This document shows, one piece after another, positions 42,672 through 51,536 of a stretch of DNA of 64,000 nucleotides (within the stretch, counting starts at the first letter, position 1; every line of letters starts with the position of its first letter). The stretch is from DASSUW01 sp963803335 (GTDB lineage Bacteria; Actinomycetota; Thermoleophilia; Solirubrobacterales; Solirubrobacteraceae). The DNA lies in NCBI GenBank assembly GCA_963803335.1, contig CAWDME010000020.1, positions 1 through 64,000 on the forward strand, read 5' to 3'. Made by a program: the position numbers and the translations under genes. The notes under the pieces are model-generated. The model was not told where the DNA came from, made no database searches, and saw only the letters and a program-made list of their open reading frames with translations.

Positions 42672-43817
42672 ATGACGGACCTCGTGTTCTACGGCGCCAC
42701 CGAACGCTCAGCGCCGATGCGCCACGAACTGCCGGTCGCGATCGGGGATCCGTTCCTGCTTGCCGTCGTGGACGAGCGGATGCACGTCCTGACGAGCAGC
42801 CTCGAGCGGGCGCGGATCGAGGCTGTGGCCCCAGAAGCCGTCATCCACGACATGCTCGATCTCGGCCTGTACGAACTGCTGGAGAGCGGGATGAGCACCC
42901 ACGAGCTCGAGCTGGAGCTCACTTCGCGCGCGGCGGTCTCGATGGGGCTGCGCGAGGCGGTCGCGGACCCGGACATGCCGGCCGCGGTGGCGGACCGGCT
43001 GCGCGCCGACGGCATCGTCCTGACGCTCGACTACGAGGCGGTCGCGGCGCGGCGGCGGGTCAAGTCGGCGGCCGAGATCGCCGGCATCCGGCGCGCCCAG
43101 GCGGCCGCGGAGGCCGGGATGAGCGCCGCCGCGGTGCTGTTGCGGATGGCGGTGCCGGACGGCGACCGGCTCATGCTCGACGGCGATCCGCTCACCGCCG
43201 AGGCGGTGCGGGCGGCACTGCGCGAGGCGTGCCAGGAGCAGGGCGCGCCGGCGCCGCCGGACGTCATCGTCTCCTCGGCCTGGCAGGGCTCCGGCGGCCA
43301 CGATCCCGGCGTGGGCCCACTGCCCGCGAACCTCCCGATCGTCATCGACCTGTGGCCGCGCGACGAGCTGTCGGGCTGCTGGGCCGACATGACGCGCACG
43401 TTCGTGGTCGGCGACGTTCCCGAGGCCGTGCGCGCACACGAGGTTCTCGTCCGCGGGGCGCTCGAGCGGGCGCGCGAGGCGGTGGCGCCGGGCATTACCG
43501 GCCGCGAGCTGCACGACCTTGCCTGCGACGTGTTCGAGTCGGCAGGCCAAAGGACGCTGCGGACGGGCCCGGGGGAGGATCCGGACGAGGGCTTCCAGTA
43601 CTCGCTCGGCCACGGCGTGGGACTCGAGCTCCACGAGGAGCCGAGCCTGGGCCGCACCGGCCGCTCCCCGCTCGTCGCCGGCGACGTGATCGCGATCGAG
43701 CCCGGGCTGTGGCGGCAGGACATCGGCGAGGTGCGGTTCGAGGACCTCCTGCTCGTGACCGAGGACGGCAGCGAGCTGCTCACCCAGCACCCGTACGAGC
43801 TCACGCCGGGCGGATAA
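42672..43817 (+). CDS. M24-family peptidase (Xaa-Pro aminopeptidase-like)
   Basis: A 381-residue pita-bread metallopeptidase. The N-terminal part is a creatinase-like domain. Catalytic metal ligands are visible in IVIDLWPRD and WADMTRTFVVGD (two Asp), GHGVGLELHEEP (His), IAIEPGLW (Glu) and VRFEDLLLV (Glu). It would remove N-terminal residues, typically before proline. Cytosolic, with no signal peptide. Leaderless start is suggested by TAGGCT. Confidence 0.85.
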   Translation: MTDLVFYGATERSAPMRHELPVAIGDPFLLAVVDERMHVLTSSLERARIEAVAPEAVIHDMLDLGLYELLESGMSTHELELELTSRAAVSMGLREAVADPDMPAAVADRLRADGIVLTLDYEAVAARRRVKSAAEIAGIRRAQAAAEAGMSAAAVLLRMAVPDGDRLMLDGDPLTAEAVRAALREACQEQGAPAPPDVIVSSAWQGSGGHDPGVGPLPANLPIVIDLWPRDELSGCWADMTRTFVVGDVPEAVRAHEVLVRGALERAREAVAPGITGRELHDLACDVFESAGQRTLRTGPGEDPDEGFQYSLGHGVGLELHEEPSLGRTGRSPLVAGDVIAIEPGLWRQDIGEVRFEDLLLVTEDGSELLTQHPYELTPGG

Positions 43818-43827
43818 CTCACCCGCA

Positions 43828-43849
43828 CTACTAGTCCAAGGACCAGTAG
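43828..43849. promoter_or_regulatory. Dyad upstream of the NIDO-domain gene
   Basis: Arms CTACTAGTCC (43828-43837) and GGACCAGTAG (43840-43849) match at 9 of 10 positions around an AA centre. It lies 66 bases before the start at 43915, where a regulator would act. Candidate operator, regulator unknown. Confidence 0.5.
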
Positions 43850-43914
43850 CCCGGGTCTCCGCACCCAGGCTATGTTCGGCGACGCCCACTGGTTCCACGG
43901 ATCGGAGAAGTGCG

Positions 43915-45915
43915 ATGCGCCGGATGGTTGTTGTCGTGCTCGTAGGAATGGCGGCCCTGCTGTCGACCGGATCGACGGCATTCGCGGCGCCCGGCGTCGT
44001 GCAGAACCTCCCGGAGTGCAACGCCAACACCCTTGCGGCCAACGACGACGGGTCCACGGCCGCGGTGTCGCTCGGCTTCAACGCCGAGATGTTCGATACG
44101 GGCTTCAGCGAGGTCTTCGTCAACAACAACGGCAACGTCACCGTCGGCGAGGATCTCTCCGAGTTCACGCCGTTCGACTTCCGCGAGAGCGGCCAGACGA
44201 TGATCGCGCCGTTCTTCGCCGACGTCGACACGCGCGGCGCCGGCTCAGGCCTCGTCCACTACGGCCAGGTCCCGTTGTACAACGGCCACAAAGCCTTCTG
44301 CGTCATCTGGGACAACGTCGGCTACTACAGCGGGCACTCCGACAAGCGCAACCGCTTCCAGCTGATCATCGTCGACCGCTCTCCGGACGGCATCGACCTC
44401 GTCTTCAACTACGACTCGATCGCATGGGAGACGGGAGACCTCAGCGGAGGGAGCAACGGGTTCGGCGGCACGTCGGCGGTCGCCGGGTATGCGGCGGGCG
44501 ACGGCGACGCGGCACACGCGCTGATGTTCGGAGGCTCGTTCGTGAACGGCGGGCTGCTCGACAGCAACCCGGCCACGAGCCTCGCGGGCCACGGAACGGC
44601 AGGACAGGCGGCCGGCCGCTACGTGTTCGAGCTGCGCCAGGGCGCCGCTACCGGCGGGCGGTTGACCGGCACGATCACCGACCCCGGCGGCGACCCGGTG
44701 GCCGGCGCGCTCGTGCAGATCTGCCCCGCCGCCGGCGGTGCCTGCGTGACCCGCGTCGCATCGAGCCAGGGCATCTACACCGCGTCGAACCTGCCCGCGG
44801 GCAACTACAACCTGACGGCGTTCCCCGGCCCCGGGCCGGCGTTCGCGCCCGCGCGGATCGACAACGTCGCGGTCGGCGGGCCGGGCACGACAACGACGCA
44901 GGACCTCCAGCTCGGTGACCTGCCGTCGGCGCCCCCGCTCGGGACGACGATCACGAACATCGGCACGACGGACGATGGGCTGCCCATCTCCTACTGGGAC
45001 GATCCGCTCACGCTCGTCACCCAGGGTTGCGCGGGCGCCACGGCGAATTATCACCTCCTGCTCGCGGGTCATGACGTGCGCAGCGGACCGATGACGGAGT
45101 CGCCGGCCGGCACCTACACGGCGACAATCGCGCCGCTCTTCCCGAACCACGGCGACGGACTGATCGCCGTGCACTTCGACTGCCCGGTCGGCCCGGACAC
45201 CGACACGGAGTTCGGCATCTACATCGATCCGAGCGGCGTCGTGCGCGACGAGAACGGGAATCCCGTGCCGGGTGCCACGGTCACGCTGCTGCGCTCCGCC
45301 TCGGCAGGCGGCCCGTTCTTCCCTGTGCCCGACGGCGACGCGGTCATGTCCCCGGCGAACCGGACCAACCCGGGCACGTCGGCCGCCGGTGGGCGCTTCG
45401 GCTGGGATGTCGTGGCCGGCTTCTACGTGGTGGAGGCGAGCAAGGCCGGCTGCGTCTCGGCGCGCAGCGCCGTGCTCAGCATCCCGCCGCCGGTGACGAA
45501 CCTCGACCTGCGGCTCGACTGCCGACCGACGGCGACGGCCACGACGTCGGGCTCCACGGGCGGGCAGACCACGACCACCCCGCCGGCTCCCCGCAAGCTG
45601 GCGAAGATCGGCAAGGTCAAGCTGAGCAAGGGGCGCGTGCTGCTCGTCCCGATCGCCTGCGGCATGGCCGCGAAGACGGCCTGCGCGGGCAAGGTGACGG
45701 TCAAGCTGGCCGGCAAGGTCATCGCGCGCAAGAGCTACAAGAAGCTCAAGCCCGGCAAGACCGCGAAGCTCAAGCTCGCGCTGTCCAAGAAGGGGCGCGC
45801 CAGCGTCGCCAAGGTCAAGCACGGCAAGAAGTTCAAGCTCAATCTGACGGCGACCGTCAAGGACGCGGCGGGGAAGGGGGCGACGGTGAAGAAGACCGTG
45901 ACGCTGCGTCGCTAG
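43915..45915 (+). CDS. Secreted NIDO-domain protein with carboxypeptidase-regulatory-like repeats
   Basis: A 666-residue protein with a signal peptide (VVVVLVGMAALLSTGSTAFA, cleaved after AFA). A nidogen-like (NIDO) domain spans about 50-245 with VFVNNNGNVTVGEDLSEFTP and FFADVDTRGAGSGLVHYG. One CarboxypepD-reg-like domain is about 250-345 (GTITDPGGDPVAGALVQICP), another near 440-545 (GVVRDENGNPVPGATVTLL). A Lys-rich C-terminal domain (about 560-666, LKPGKTAKLKLALSKKG) ends it. Probably an extracellular adhesin-like or structural protein. GGAGAAG lies 5 bases before the ATG, a rare clear ribosome site here. Confidence 0.8.
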   Translation: MRRMVVVVLVGMAALLSTGSTAFAAPGVVQNLPECNANTLAANDDGSTAAVSLGFNAEMFDTGFSEVFVNNNGNVTVGEDLSEFTPFDFRESGQTMIAPFFADVDTRGAGSGLVHYGQVPLYNGHKAFCVIWDNVGYYSGHSDKRNRFQLIIVDRSPDGIDLVFNYDSIAWETGDLSGGSNGFGGTSAVAGYAAGDGDAAHALMFGGSFVNGGLLDSNPATSLAGHGTAGQAAGRYVFELRQGAATGGRLTGTITDPGGDPVAGALVQICPAAGGACVTRVASSQGIYTASNLPAGNYNLTAFPGPGPAFAPARIDNVAVGGPGTTTTQDLQLGDLPSAPPLGTTITNIGTTDDGLPISYWDDPLTLVTQGCAGATANYHLLLAGHDVRSGPMTESPAGTYTATIAPLFPNHGDGLIAVHFDCPVGPDTDTEFGIYIDPSGVVRDENGNPVPGATVTLLRSASAGGPFFPVPDGDAVMSPANRTNPGTSAAGGRFGWDVVAGFYVVEASKAGCVSARSAVLSIPPPVTNLDLRLDCRPTATATTSGSTGGQTTTTPPAPRKLAKIGKVKLSKGRVLLVPIACGMAAKTACAGKVTVKLAGKVIARKSYKKLKPGKTAKLKLALSKKGRASVAKVKHGKKFKLNLTATVKDAAGKGATVKKTVTLRR

Positions 45916-46237
45916 CCCGGCCGAAGACGAACGTGAGCGCCAGGTGCACGGCGGCGGCCGCGGCGAGCGCGACCGCCAGCGCGTCGTGATCGCGGACGAG
46001 CAGCGCCAGCGCGGCGATCCCGAAGACGGCGATCTCCGCCACTAGACGCAACGGATCGTGCAACGGCCGGGAGGCCTTCGGTGACATGTACCGGCCCCAG
46101 AACACGGCCAGGAGCAGCGGCGCGGCGACCGCGAACAGCGGCCACAGCGGCGAATCCACGGTTCCGCCCCAGTACGCCAGCGCGGCGAGCGCGGCGAGTT
46201 CCAAGAAGAAGCGGAGGGCGTCGTTGGCGTAGCGCAC
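45857..46237 (-). CDS. YrdB-family small membrane protein
   Basis: A 126-residue protein with four hydrophobic helices. It starts MRYANDALRFFLELAALAALAYWG and has FWGRYMSPKASRPLHDPLRLVAEIAVFG, quoted in part, which are the hallmarks of YrdB/DUF2568 proteins. Function unknown. The last 59 bases overlap the convergent NIDO gene, which explains the unusual Ser/Pro-rich tail. The start is a GTG at 46237 preceded by TAACCT at 6 bases. Confidence 0.75.
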   Translation of the reverse strand: MRYANDALRFFLELAALAALAYWGGTVDSPLWPLFAVAAPLLLAVFWGRYMSPKASRPLHDPLRLVAEIAVFGIAALALLVRDHDALAVALAAAAAVHLALTFVFGRASDAASRSSSPSPPSPPRP

Positions 46238-46243
46238 AGCAGC

Positions 46244-46253
46244 AGGTTAAGGT
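46244..46253. promoter_or_regulatory. Fused back-to-back -10 elements (AGGTTAAGGT)
   Basis: The plus strand reads TAAGGT (46248-46253) and the minus strand TAACCT (46249 to 46244), sharing the central TA. Each ends exactly 6 bases before its GTG start (46260 and 46237). This is the tightest and most symmetric of the window's shared promoters. Confidence 0.55.
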
Positions 46254-46259
46254 CGCCCG

Positions 46260-47441
46260 GTGATCGTCGACCTCCACGCCCACTATCCGATGCACATCGT
46301 CCCCGGGCCGCGAGGCAGCGTCGGGAAGCTGGCCAAGACGGCCGACGACCTCACGCTGCGCGATCGCATCCGCGCGATCCTCATCAACTTCGCGAGCCGC
46401 TTCGGCAACTGGCGCAACTTCTTCTCCGGCCCGCGCGTGCGAGTCGAGTACATGCGCGAGGGCGAGGTGCAGGTGCTGCTGTCCGTCCTGTACTCGTTCT
46501 GGGACGAGATCGACGTCACGCACGGCCTGGTCCCGCGGCGCGGCTACCTGCACACGCTCGAGAGCCAGATCACGACGGTCGAGGAGCGGATCCGGCAGCG
46601 CCACGCCGGCGAGGCCATGGTGGCGCACGGCCACGCCGAGCTCACGCAGGCCCAGCAAGCGCGGCAACTCGCGCTGATCCACTGCATCGAGGGCGGGTTC
46701 CACCTCGGCCCCGACCCCGCCAAGATCGACGCGATCGTCGAGGACCTGGCCAAGCGCGGCGTCGCCTACATCACGCTCGCGCACCTGATCTACCGCGACG
46801 TCGCGACCGACGCGCCCGCACTCCCGTTCCTGTCCGACGAGGAGTACGCCCACTGGTTCCCGCAGCCCGCCACCGGGCTCACCGACATCGGGCGCGCTGC
46901 CGTGCGCGCGATGGTCAAGCACGGCGTGCTCGTCGATGTCGCGCACATGAGCGACCGCGCGCGCGGCGAGACGTTCGCGCTGCTCGACACGCTCGATCCC
47001 GACCGTTCGGTGCCGGTCTTCGCCAGCCACGCCGGCTACCGCTTCGGGAGCCAGGAGTACATGCTGCCGCCGGACGCCATCCGCACGATCCAGGCGCGCG
47101 ACGGCGTGATCGGGCTGATCTTCGCCACCCACCAGCTCGACGACGGGCTGCCGCGCCGCCGCCCGCGCCTGTCGCCGCGGGCGCGCTTCGAGGCGTCGAT
47201 CAAGGAGCTCTGCCGCCACATCGACGCGATCCATGAGGTCACCGGCACGCACCGCCACACGGCGATCGGCTCGGACTTCGACGGCTTCATCAAGCCGACG
47301 CTGCCGGGGATCGAGGACATGCGCGCGATGCGCCGCGTCGAAGCCGCGCTGCGCAAGCGCTACGGCAGCGCCGACGGCGATCTGATCTGCTCGGGCAACG
47401 CGCTGCGGCTGCTCGACGCGGGCTGGAGCGGCGCCCCCTAG
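46260..47441 (+). CDS. Membrane dipeptidase-family (M19) metallopeptidase
   Basis: A 393-residue amidohydrolase-fold protein. The zinc ligands are in VDLHAHYP near the N-terminus, HCIEGGFHLG (Glu) and FASHAGYRFGS (His). GSDFDGFIKP near the C-terminus holds the catalytic Asp region. Family members hydrolyse dipeptides, D-amino-acid or modified ones included. There is no signal peptide, so it is cytosolic. It overlaps the convergent deacetylase gene by four bases. Confidence 0.8.
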   Translation: MIVDLHAHYPMHIVPGPRGSVGKLAKTADDLTLRDRIRAILINFASRFGNWRNFFSGPRVRVEYMREGEVQVLLSVLYSFWDEIDVTHGLVPRRGYLHTLESQITTVEERIRQRHAGEAMVAHGHAELTQAQQARQLALIHCIEGGFHLGPDPAKIDAIVEDLAKRGVAYITLAHLIYRDVATDAPALPFLSDEEYAHWFPQPATGLTDIGRAAVRAMVKHGVLVDVAHMSDRARGETFALLDTLDPDRSVPVFASHAGYRFGSQEYMLPPDAIRTIQARDGVIGLIFATHQLDDGLPRRRPRLSPRARFEASIKELCRHIDAIHEVTGTHRHTAIGSDFDGFIKPTLPGIEDMRAMRRVEAALRKRYGSADGDLICSGNALRLLDAGWSGAP

Positions 47442-47941
47442 CCCAGCAGCCGGTCGACGGCCTCCACGGTGCCAGGGCGCTCGTGGAGCAGCACGACCGC
47501 TCCCGGGCGCTGGGCGGCGAGCGCGCGCGCGACGATCGCGTCGGGCCCGGGATCCTCCCAGTCGCGCGGGTCGACGTCCCACAGGACGGTCTCGAGGCCC
47601 TGGGCCCCGATCGCAGCCTCGAGCTCGGCGCTCGTGGAGCCGTATGGCGGGCGGAAGCGGCGGACGGGGACGCCGCACACCGCTTCGATCAGGTCGGCGG
47701 CGCGCCGCACCTCGGCGGCGCGCGCCTCCGGGTCTTCGCGGTGATCCACGTGCGTCCAGCCGTGAACGCCGATCGCATGGCCCGCACGCGCCGCGCGACG
47801 CATCACCGCCTCGTTCCCGGCGACGAGCGCGCCGAGCCAGTAGAAGGTCGCGAGCGCGCCGTGGCGGCCGAGCACGTCGAGCAACGCGGCGGTGACCTCG
47901 CCAGGCCCGTCGTCGAACGTCAGGGCGAGGCGAGCTCGCAT
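47438..47941 (-). CDS. Polysaccharide deacetylase (NodB domain)
   Basis: A 167-residue single-domain NodB homologue. LTFDDGPG has the catalytic Asp pair. GVHGWTH gives the His-x3-His metal ligands. RFRPPYGS, LWDVDPRDWEDP and the final VVLLHERPG complete the five motifs. It removes acetyl groups from glycans such as peptidoglycan or exopolysaccharide. There is no signal peptide in this frame, so either the substrate is cytosolic or a secretion signal is missing. It follows the subtilase gene by 9 bases. Confidence 0.8.
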   Translation of the reverse strand: MRARLALTFDDGPGEVTAALLDVLGRHGALATFYWLGALVAGNEAVMRRAARAGHAIGVHGWTHVDHREDPEARAAEVRRAADLIEAVCGVPVRRFRPPYGSTSAELEAAIGAQGLETVLWDVDPRDWEDPGPDAIVARALAAQRPGAVVLLHERPGTVEAVDRLLG

Positions 47942-47950
47942 GTGAGCGTT

Positions 47951-49555
47951 CTAGCGCACGCGGAAGGCGACCGTGACGGCGCCGCCCGGCGCCGTCAGCG
48001 TCAGCCGGTAGCTGCCGCTGCGCAGGCGCAGGCCCGCGACGGTGTGGCCGACGTGCCAGCGGGTGACTCCGGCGGCGACGGTCTTGCGCGAGCTGCCGGC
48101 CGATCGCCACGCGCGGCGGACGTGGCGGCGCAGCTGCACGGAGAGGCGAGTGGTGGCCGAGGCGGCGAAGGAGAGCGTGCCGTGGCGCAGGTGCACCGAG
48201 CTCAACCGCGCGGGGGAGGGGGCGACGGTGACCGGCGGCGCCGTCGGCGCCGGCGTCGTCGTCGTGGGGGTCGCGGGCGGCGCGGCGGGCGCGGCGGGCG
48301 CGGGGGCGGGGGCGGAGGCGGGCGTCGGGGCCGGAGGATCGATGCCAAGCGCCGCGGCGGCGTTCAGGCGCCCACCGGTGACCGACGTGCCGGCCAGCGC
48401 CGGGATCGGGTCGACGCTGATCATCAGCGCGGTCTTGATCTGCAGAGCGGTGAAGCTCGGGTGGGCGGCGGCGACCAGCGCGGCGGCGCCCGCGGCGTGC
48501 GGCGTCGCCATCGAGGTGCCCTGCATGAGCTCGAAGCCGTCGCTGGAGCTGATCGTGTTCACGAGGTTGCTGCTGAAGCTGCGCGGATAGGTCGAGATGA
48601 CCTTCGTGCCTGGCGCGAACAGGTCGACGCTCGTGGCGCCGTAGTTCGAGAAGCTCGCCTTCGCGTCGTTGAAGTCGGTGGCGCCGACGCACAGGACGTT
48701 CGCCTGGGGGTATGCGCAGGGATACTCGGGCGCGCTCTCGACGTTGGCGCTGTCGTTGCCGGCCGCGACCACGTAGAGCGTGTTCGGGTGCGCCTGGATG
48801 GCGTCGCGCTCGGCGCGCGTGATGCCGTTGGCGCCGAGCGAGGCGTTGACGACGCGGACACCGTGGTCGCCGGCCCAGGCGAACGCGGCCGCGACGTCCG
48901 AGCTCCAGCCGGAGCCGCTCGCGTCGAGCACCCGCAGCGGGATGACGTGCGCCTCGGCCGCGACGCCGACGACGCCGGTGCCGTTCTCGGCGGCGGCGAT
49001 CGTGCCGGCGACGTGCGTGCCGTGGCCGTTGCCGTCGGTGGGGTCGGCGTCGTCGTCGACGAAGTCCCAGCCGGGCAGCAGGTTCGCGGCGAGGTCGGGA
49101 TGGCCGGTGTCGACGCCGCTGTCGACAACCGCGACCGTGGCGCCGGCGCCGCGCGTGACGGTCCAGGCCTCGGGCGCGTCGATGTCGGCGTCGGTGGTGC
49201 CGTGCGTGCCCCAGATGCTCTGGCCGACGTTGTTCAGACCCCACTCCAGACCGGCGAGCGGGTCGGCGGCGAGGCTGCGGCGCTGGTCGCGCTCGGCCCA
49301 CACGACGTCGGGGTCGTCACGCAGGTCCTCCAGCGCGCGGCTGCTGTCGCCGTCCTCGGGTCGCACGACCTCGACGCCGGTGACGGGCAGGGTCTCGGCC
49401 AAGGCGACGTCGGCGTCGGCGCGGATGTCGGCACGCTCGGCGGCGGTGAGGCCCGCTGCGCGCTTGACGACGATGCGGTCCGCGGCGGACGCCGCGGGAG
49501 CGAGGATGCCGGCGAGGATCAGCGTGCCGGTGACAAGCGAGAGGAAGCGGGCCAC
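47951..49555 (-). CDS. Secreted subtilisin-like serine protease (S8)
   Basis: A 534-residue preproprotein. A signal peptide (FLSLVTGTLILAGILAPAASA) precedes an I9-like propeptide (about 27-92). The catalytic domain has Asp in VAVVDSGVDTGHPD, His in GNGHGTHVAG and Ser in QGTSMATPHAAG. A Pro/Thr/Ala-rich linker (about 405-445) leads to a small beta-rich C-terminal domain ending VTVAFRVR. It degrades extracellular protein. It probably shares a transcript with the deacetylase gene downstream. The start is a GTG at 49555. Confidence 0.9.
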   Translation of the reverse strand: MARFLSLVTGTLILAGILAPAASAADRIVVKRAAGLTAAERADIRADADVALAETLPVTGVEVVRPEDGDSSRALEDLRDDPDVVWAERDQRRSLAADPLAGLEWGLNNVGQSIWGTHGTTDADIDAPEAWTVTRGAGATVAVVDSGVDTGHPDLAANLLPGWDFVDDDADPTDGNGHGTHVAGTIAAAENGTGVVGVAAEAHVIPLRVLDASGSGWSSDVAAAFAWAGDHGVRVVNASLGANGITRAERDAIQAHPNTLYVVAAGNDSANVESAPEYPCAYPQANVLCVGATDFNDAKASFSNYGATSVDLFAPGTKVISTYPRSFSSNLVNTISSSDGFELMQGTSMATPHAAGAAALVAAAHPSFTALQIKTALMISVDPIPALAGTSVTGGRLNAAAALGIDPPAPTPASAPAPAPAAPAAPPATPTTTTPAPTAPPVTVAPSPARLSSVHLRHGTLSFAASATTRLSVQLRRHVRRAWRSAGSSRKTVAAGVTRWHVGHTVAGLRLRSGSYRLTLTAPGGAVTVAFRVR

Positions 49556-49610
49556 TTGACGTGTAATCGACCGTCATCCCGCCGGGTGGCAGCGGCCTAC
49601 GCGCCAGGTT

Positions 49611-51536
49611 TCAGGAGCCGGACGCCGCCGCTGGAATCCGGCTGCGGGCGCGCGCGGCCTTCACCGCCCGCGTCAGCGTGTCGATGTCGTAGGCGCCCTC
49701 GTGGCGGCGCCCGTTGATGAAGAACGAGGGTGTGCCGGCGACCCCGCTGGCGTCCGCGCTCGCCACGTCCTCGGCGACCCGCTGGTAGTGCTCGCGGCGC
49801 CGCAGGTCGTCGCGGAACCGGTCGAGGTCGAGGCCGACCTGCTCGGCGTAGCGGCGCAGGTGCAGCGGGCGCAGCTCGTCCTGATGCTCGAGCAGCAGGT
49901 CGTGCATGTCCCAGAACGCGCCCTGGGCGGCCGCGGCCTCGGCCGCCTCGGCGGCGAGCTGGGCGCTCGGGTGCACGTCGGTGAGCGGCAGGTGGCGCCA
50001 GACGTAGCGGACGTCGTCGTCGCGCTGGGCGAGCAGCTCGCGGATGACGTTCTCGGCCTGGCCGCAGTACGGGCACTCATAGTCGCCGTACTCGATGAGC
50101 GTCACCGGCGCGTCCATGTCGCCGCGGATGTGGTCGCGCTCCGGGTCGACGTCCTCGGCGAGGTCGACGATGTCCTCCTGCGTACCGGCCTGTTGGCGCG
50201 CGCGCACCGTCTCCGGCAGCCGCCGGATCGCGCGGAAGACCCCCCAAGCGAGGAGCGACGCGGTGACTGCCCCGGCGAGCACGCCGAGCTTGGCCTCCGC
50301 CAGGTCGGAGCCCTCGAAGGAGAGCGTGGAGATCAGGATCGAGACCGTGAAGCCGATGCCGGAGACGACGCCCGCGCCCAGCCGCACCGGCCAGCTCAGT
50401 GCCGGCGGCACGCCGAGGCGGAACGCGAGCGCCGAGCCGAGCATCAGGCCGAGCGGCTTGCCCGCGACGTAGCCGAAGAAGATGCCGAGGGTGATCGGTG
50501 ACGTCAGCGCGTTGCCGAGCAGCTCGCCGTCGATGTGGATGCCGGTGTTGGCGAGCGCGAACAGCGGCACGATCACGAAGCTCGTCCACGGGTGCAGGCG
50601 ATACTGGAGGCGCTCGTTCGGCGAGATCGCCGACGCCATGCCGAGCTCGGCCGAGCGGGCGAGCGCCGGCGTCGGCTGCTCCCGGAACGACCGCGCGAGC
50701 TCGGTCACCTGCTCGAGGTCCGAGCGCGCCGGCTGGTACGCGCTCGTCACTAGCCCGATCAGCAGGCCGGTGATCAGCGGATCGATCCCGGACTCGTGCA
50801 GCGCGACCCACATGCCGACGCCGGCCAACACAGTGAGCGGCCAGCGCCACGGCTGCGGCGCACGGCCGAGCCCGAAGAACGCCGCGAACAGGACGATCGC
50901 GACGAGCAGCGCCGTGACGTCGACATGGTCCGTGTAGACGGTGGCGATGACGATCAGCGCGACGAGGTCGTCGACGACGGCGGCGGTGAGCAGGCGGATG
51001 CGCAGCCGCGTCCCGTTCGGCGCCACGAGCGCGAGCGCCCCGAGCGCGAACGCGGTATCGGTGGAGATCGCGGCTCCCCACCCGTGGTCGCCCCCGCTGA
51101 TGAGGAGGAAGATCAGCGCCGCCATGACCATCCCCCCGAGCGCGCCGCCGACGGGGCCGAGGATCCGCGAGCGGTCACGCAGCGACCCGAGGTCGAGCTC
51201 GCGCCTGGCCTCGAGCCCGACGACGAGGAAGAAGAACGTCATCAGGCCCTCGTTGACCCAGCCCCGCAGATGCATCGCCAGCGCGTGGTCGCCCAGACCG
51301 ATCGACAGCGTCGTCGTCCACAGGTTCTCGTAGGAGTCCGACCACGGCGAGTTGGCCCACAGCAGCGCGGTCAGCGCCGCGACCAGCAGCGCGACGGCGC
51401 CGCCGGTCTCGGTGCTGAGGAAGTCGCGGACGGGTGCCGCGAGATTGCGTGCCCATGCGGTCGTGCCGCGCAGGCGGGCTGTCCCGACCCCGGTCAGTGC
51501 GGCAGGGCCTGCTTCGCGGCCTGCGCGACCGCCCAC
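49611..51536 (-). CDS. nhaA: NhaA Na+/H+ antiporter fused to a DsbA-like thioredoxin domain
   Basis: A 641-residue fusion. Residues 35-445 are NhaA with Asp160 (STDTAF), Asp189-Asp190 (VVDDLV) and Lys360 (VAGKPLG), matching the E. coli ion-site residues. Residues 465-635 form a DsbA/thioredoxin domain with CPYC (488-491) and GVAGTPSFFINGR with the cis-Pro. The NhaA half exchanges Na+ and H+; the role of the redox domain is unknown. The start is a GTG at 51536 inside the end of the hydrolase gene, a 43-base overlap. No other start is available before helix 1. Confidence 0.85.
   Translation of the reverse strand: MGGRAGREAGPAALTGVGTARLRGTTAWARNLAAPVRDFLSTETGGAVALLVAALTALLWANSPWSDSYENLWTTTLSIGLGDHALAMHLRGWVNEGLMTFFFLVVGLEARRELDLGSLRDRSRILGPVGGALGGMVMAALIFLLISGGDHGWGAAISTDTAFALGALALVAPNGTRLRIRLLTAAVVDDLVALIVIATVYTDHVDVTALLVAIVLFAAFFGLGRAPQPWRWPLTVLAGVGMWVALHESGIDPLITGLLIGLVTSAYQPARSDLEQVTELARSFREQPTPALARSAELGMASAISPNERLQYRLHPWTSFVIVPLFALANTGIHIDGELLGNALTSPITLGIFFGYVAGKPLGLMLGSALAFRLGVPPALSWPVRLGAGVVSGIGFTVSILISTLSFEGSDLAEAKLGVLAGAVTASLLAWGVFRAIRRLPETVRARQQAGTQEDIVDLAEDVDPERDHIRGDMDAPVTLIEYGDYECPYCGQAENVIRELLAQRDDDVRYVWRHLPLTDVHPSAQLAAEAAEAAAAQGAFWDMHDLLLEHQDELRPLHLRRYAEQVGLDLDRFRDDLRRREHYQRVAEDVASADASGVAGTPSFFINGRRHEGAYDIDTLTRAVKAARARSRIPAAASGS

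Noticed and set aside
44245..45822. A 525-residue minus-strand frame opposite the NIDO gene
   Set aside because: Low-complexity Arg/Val/Asp-rich composition with no motif; the plus strand has a signal peptide and recognisable domains.
47483..49717. A 744-residue plus-strand frame opposite the subtilase and deacetylase genes
   Set aside because: Arg/Gly/Ala-rich antisense shadow of high-GC codons with no motif; the minus-strand genes carry full catalytic sets.
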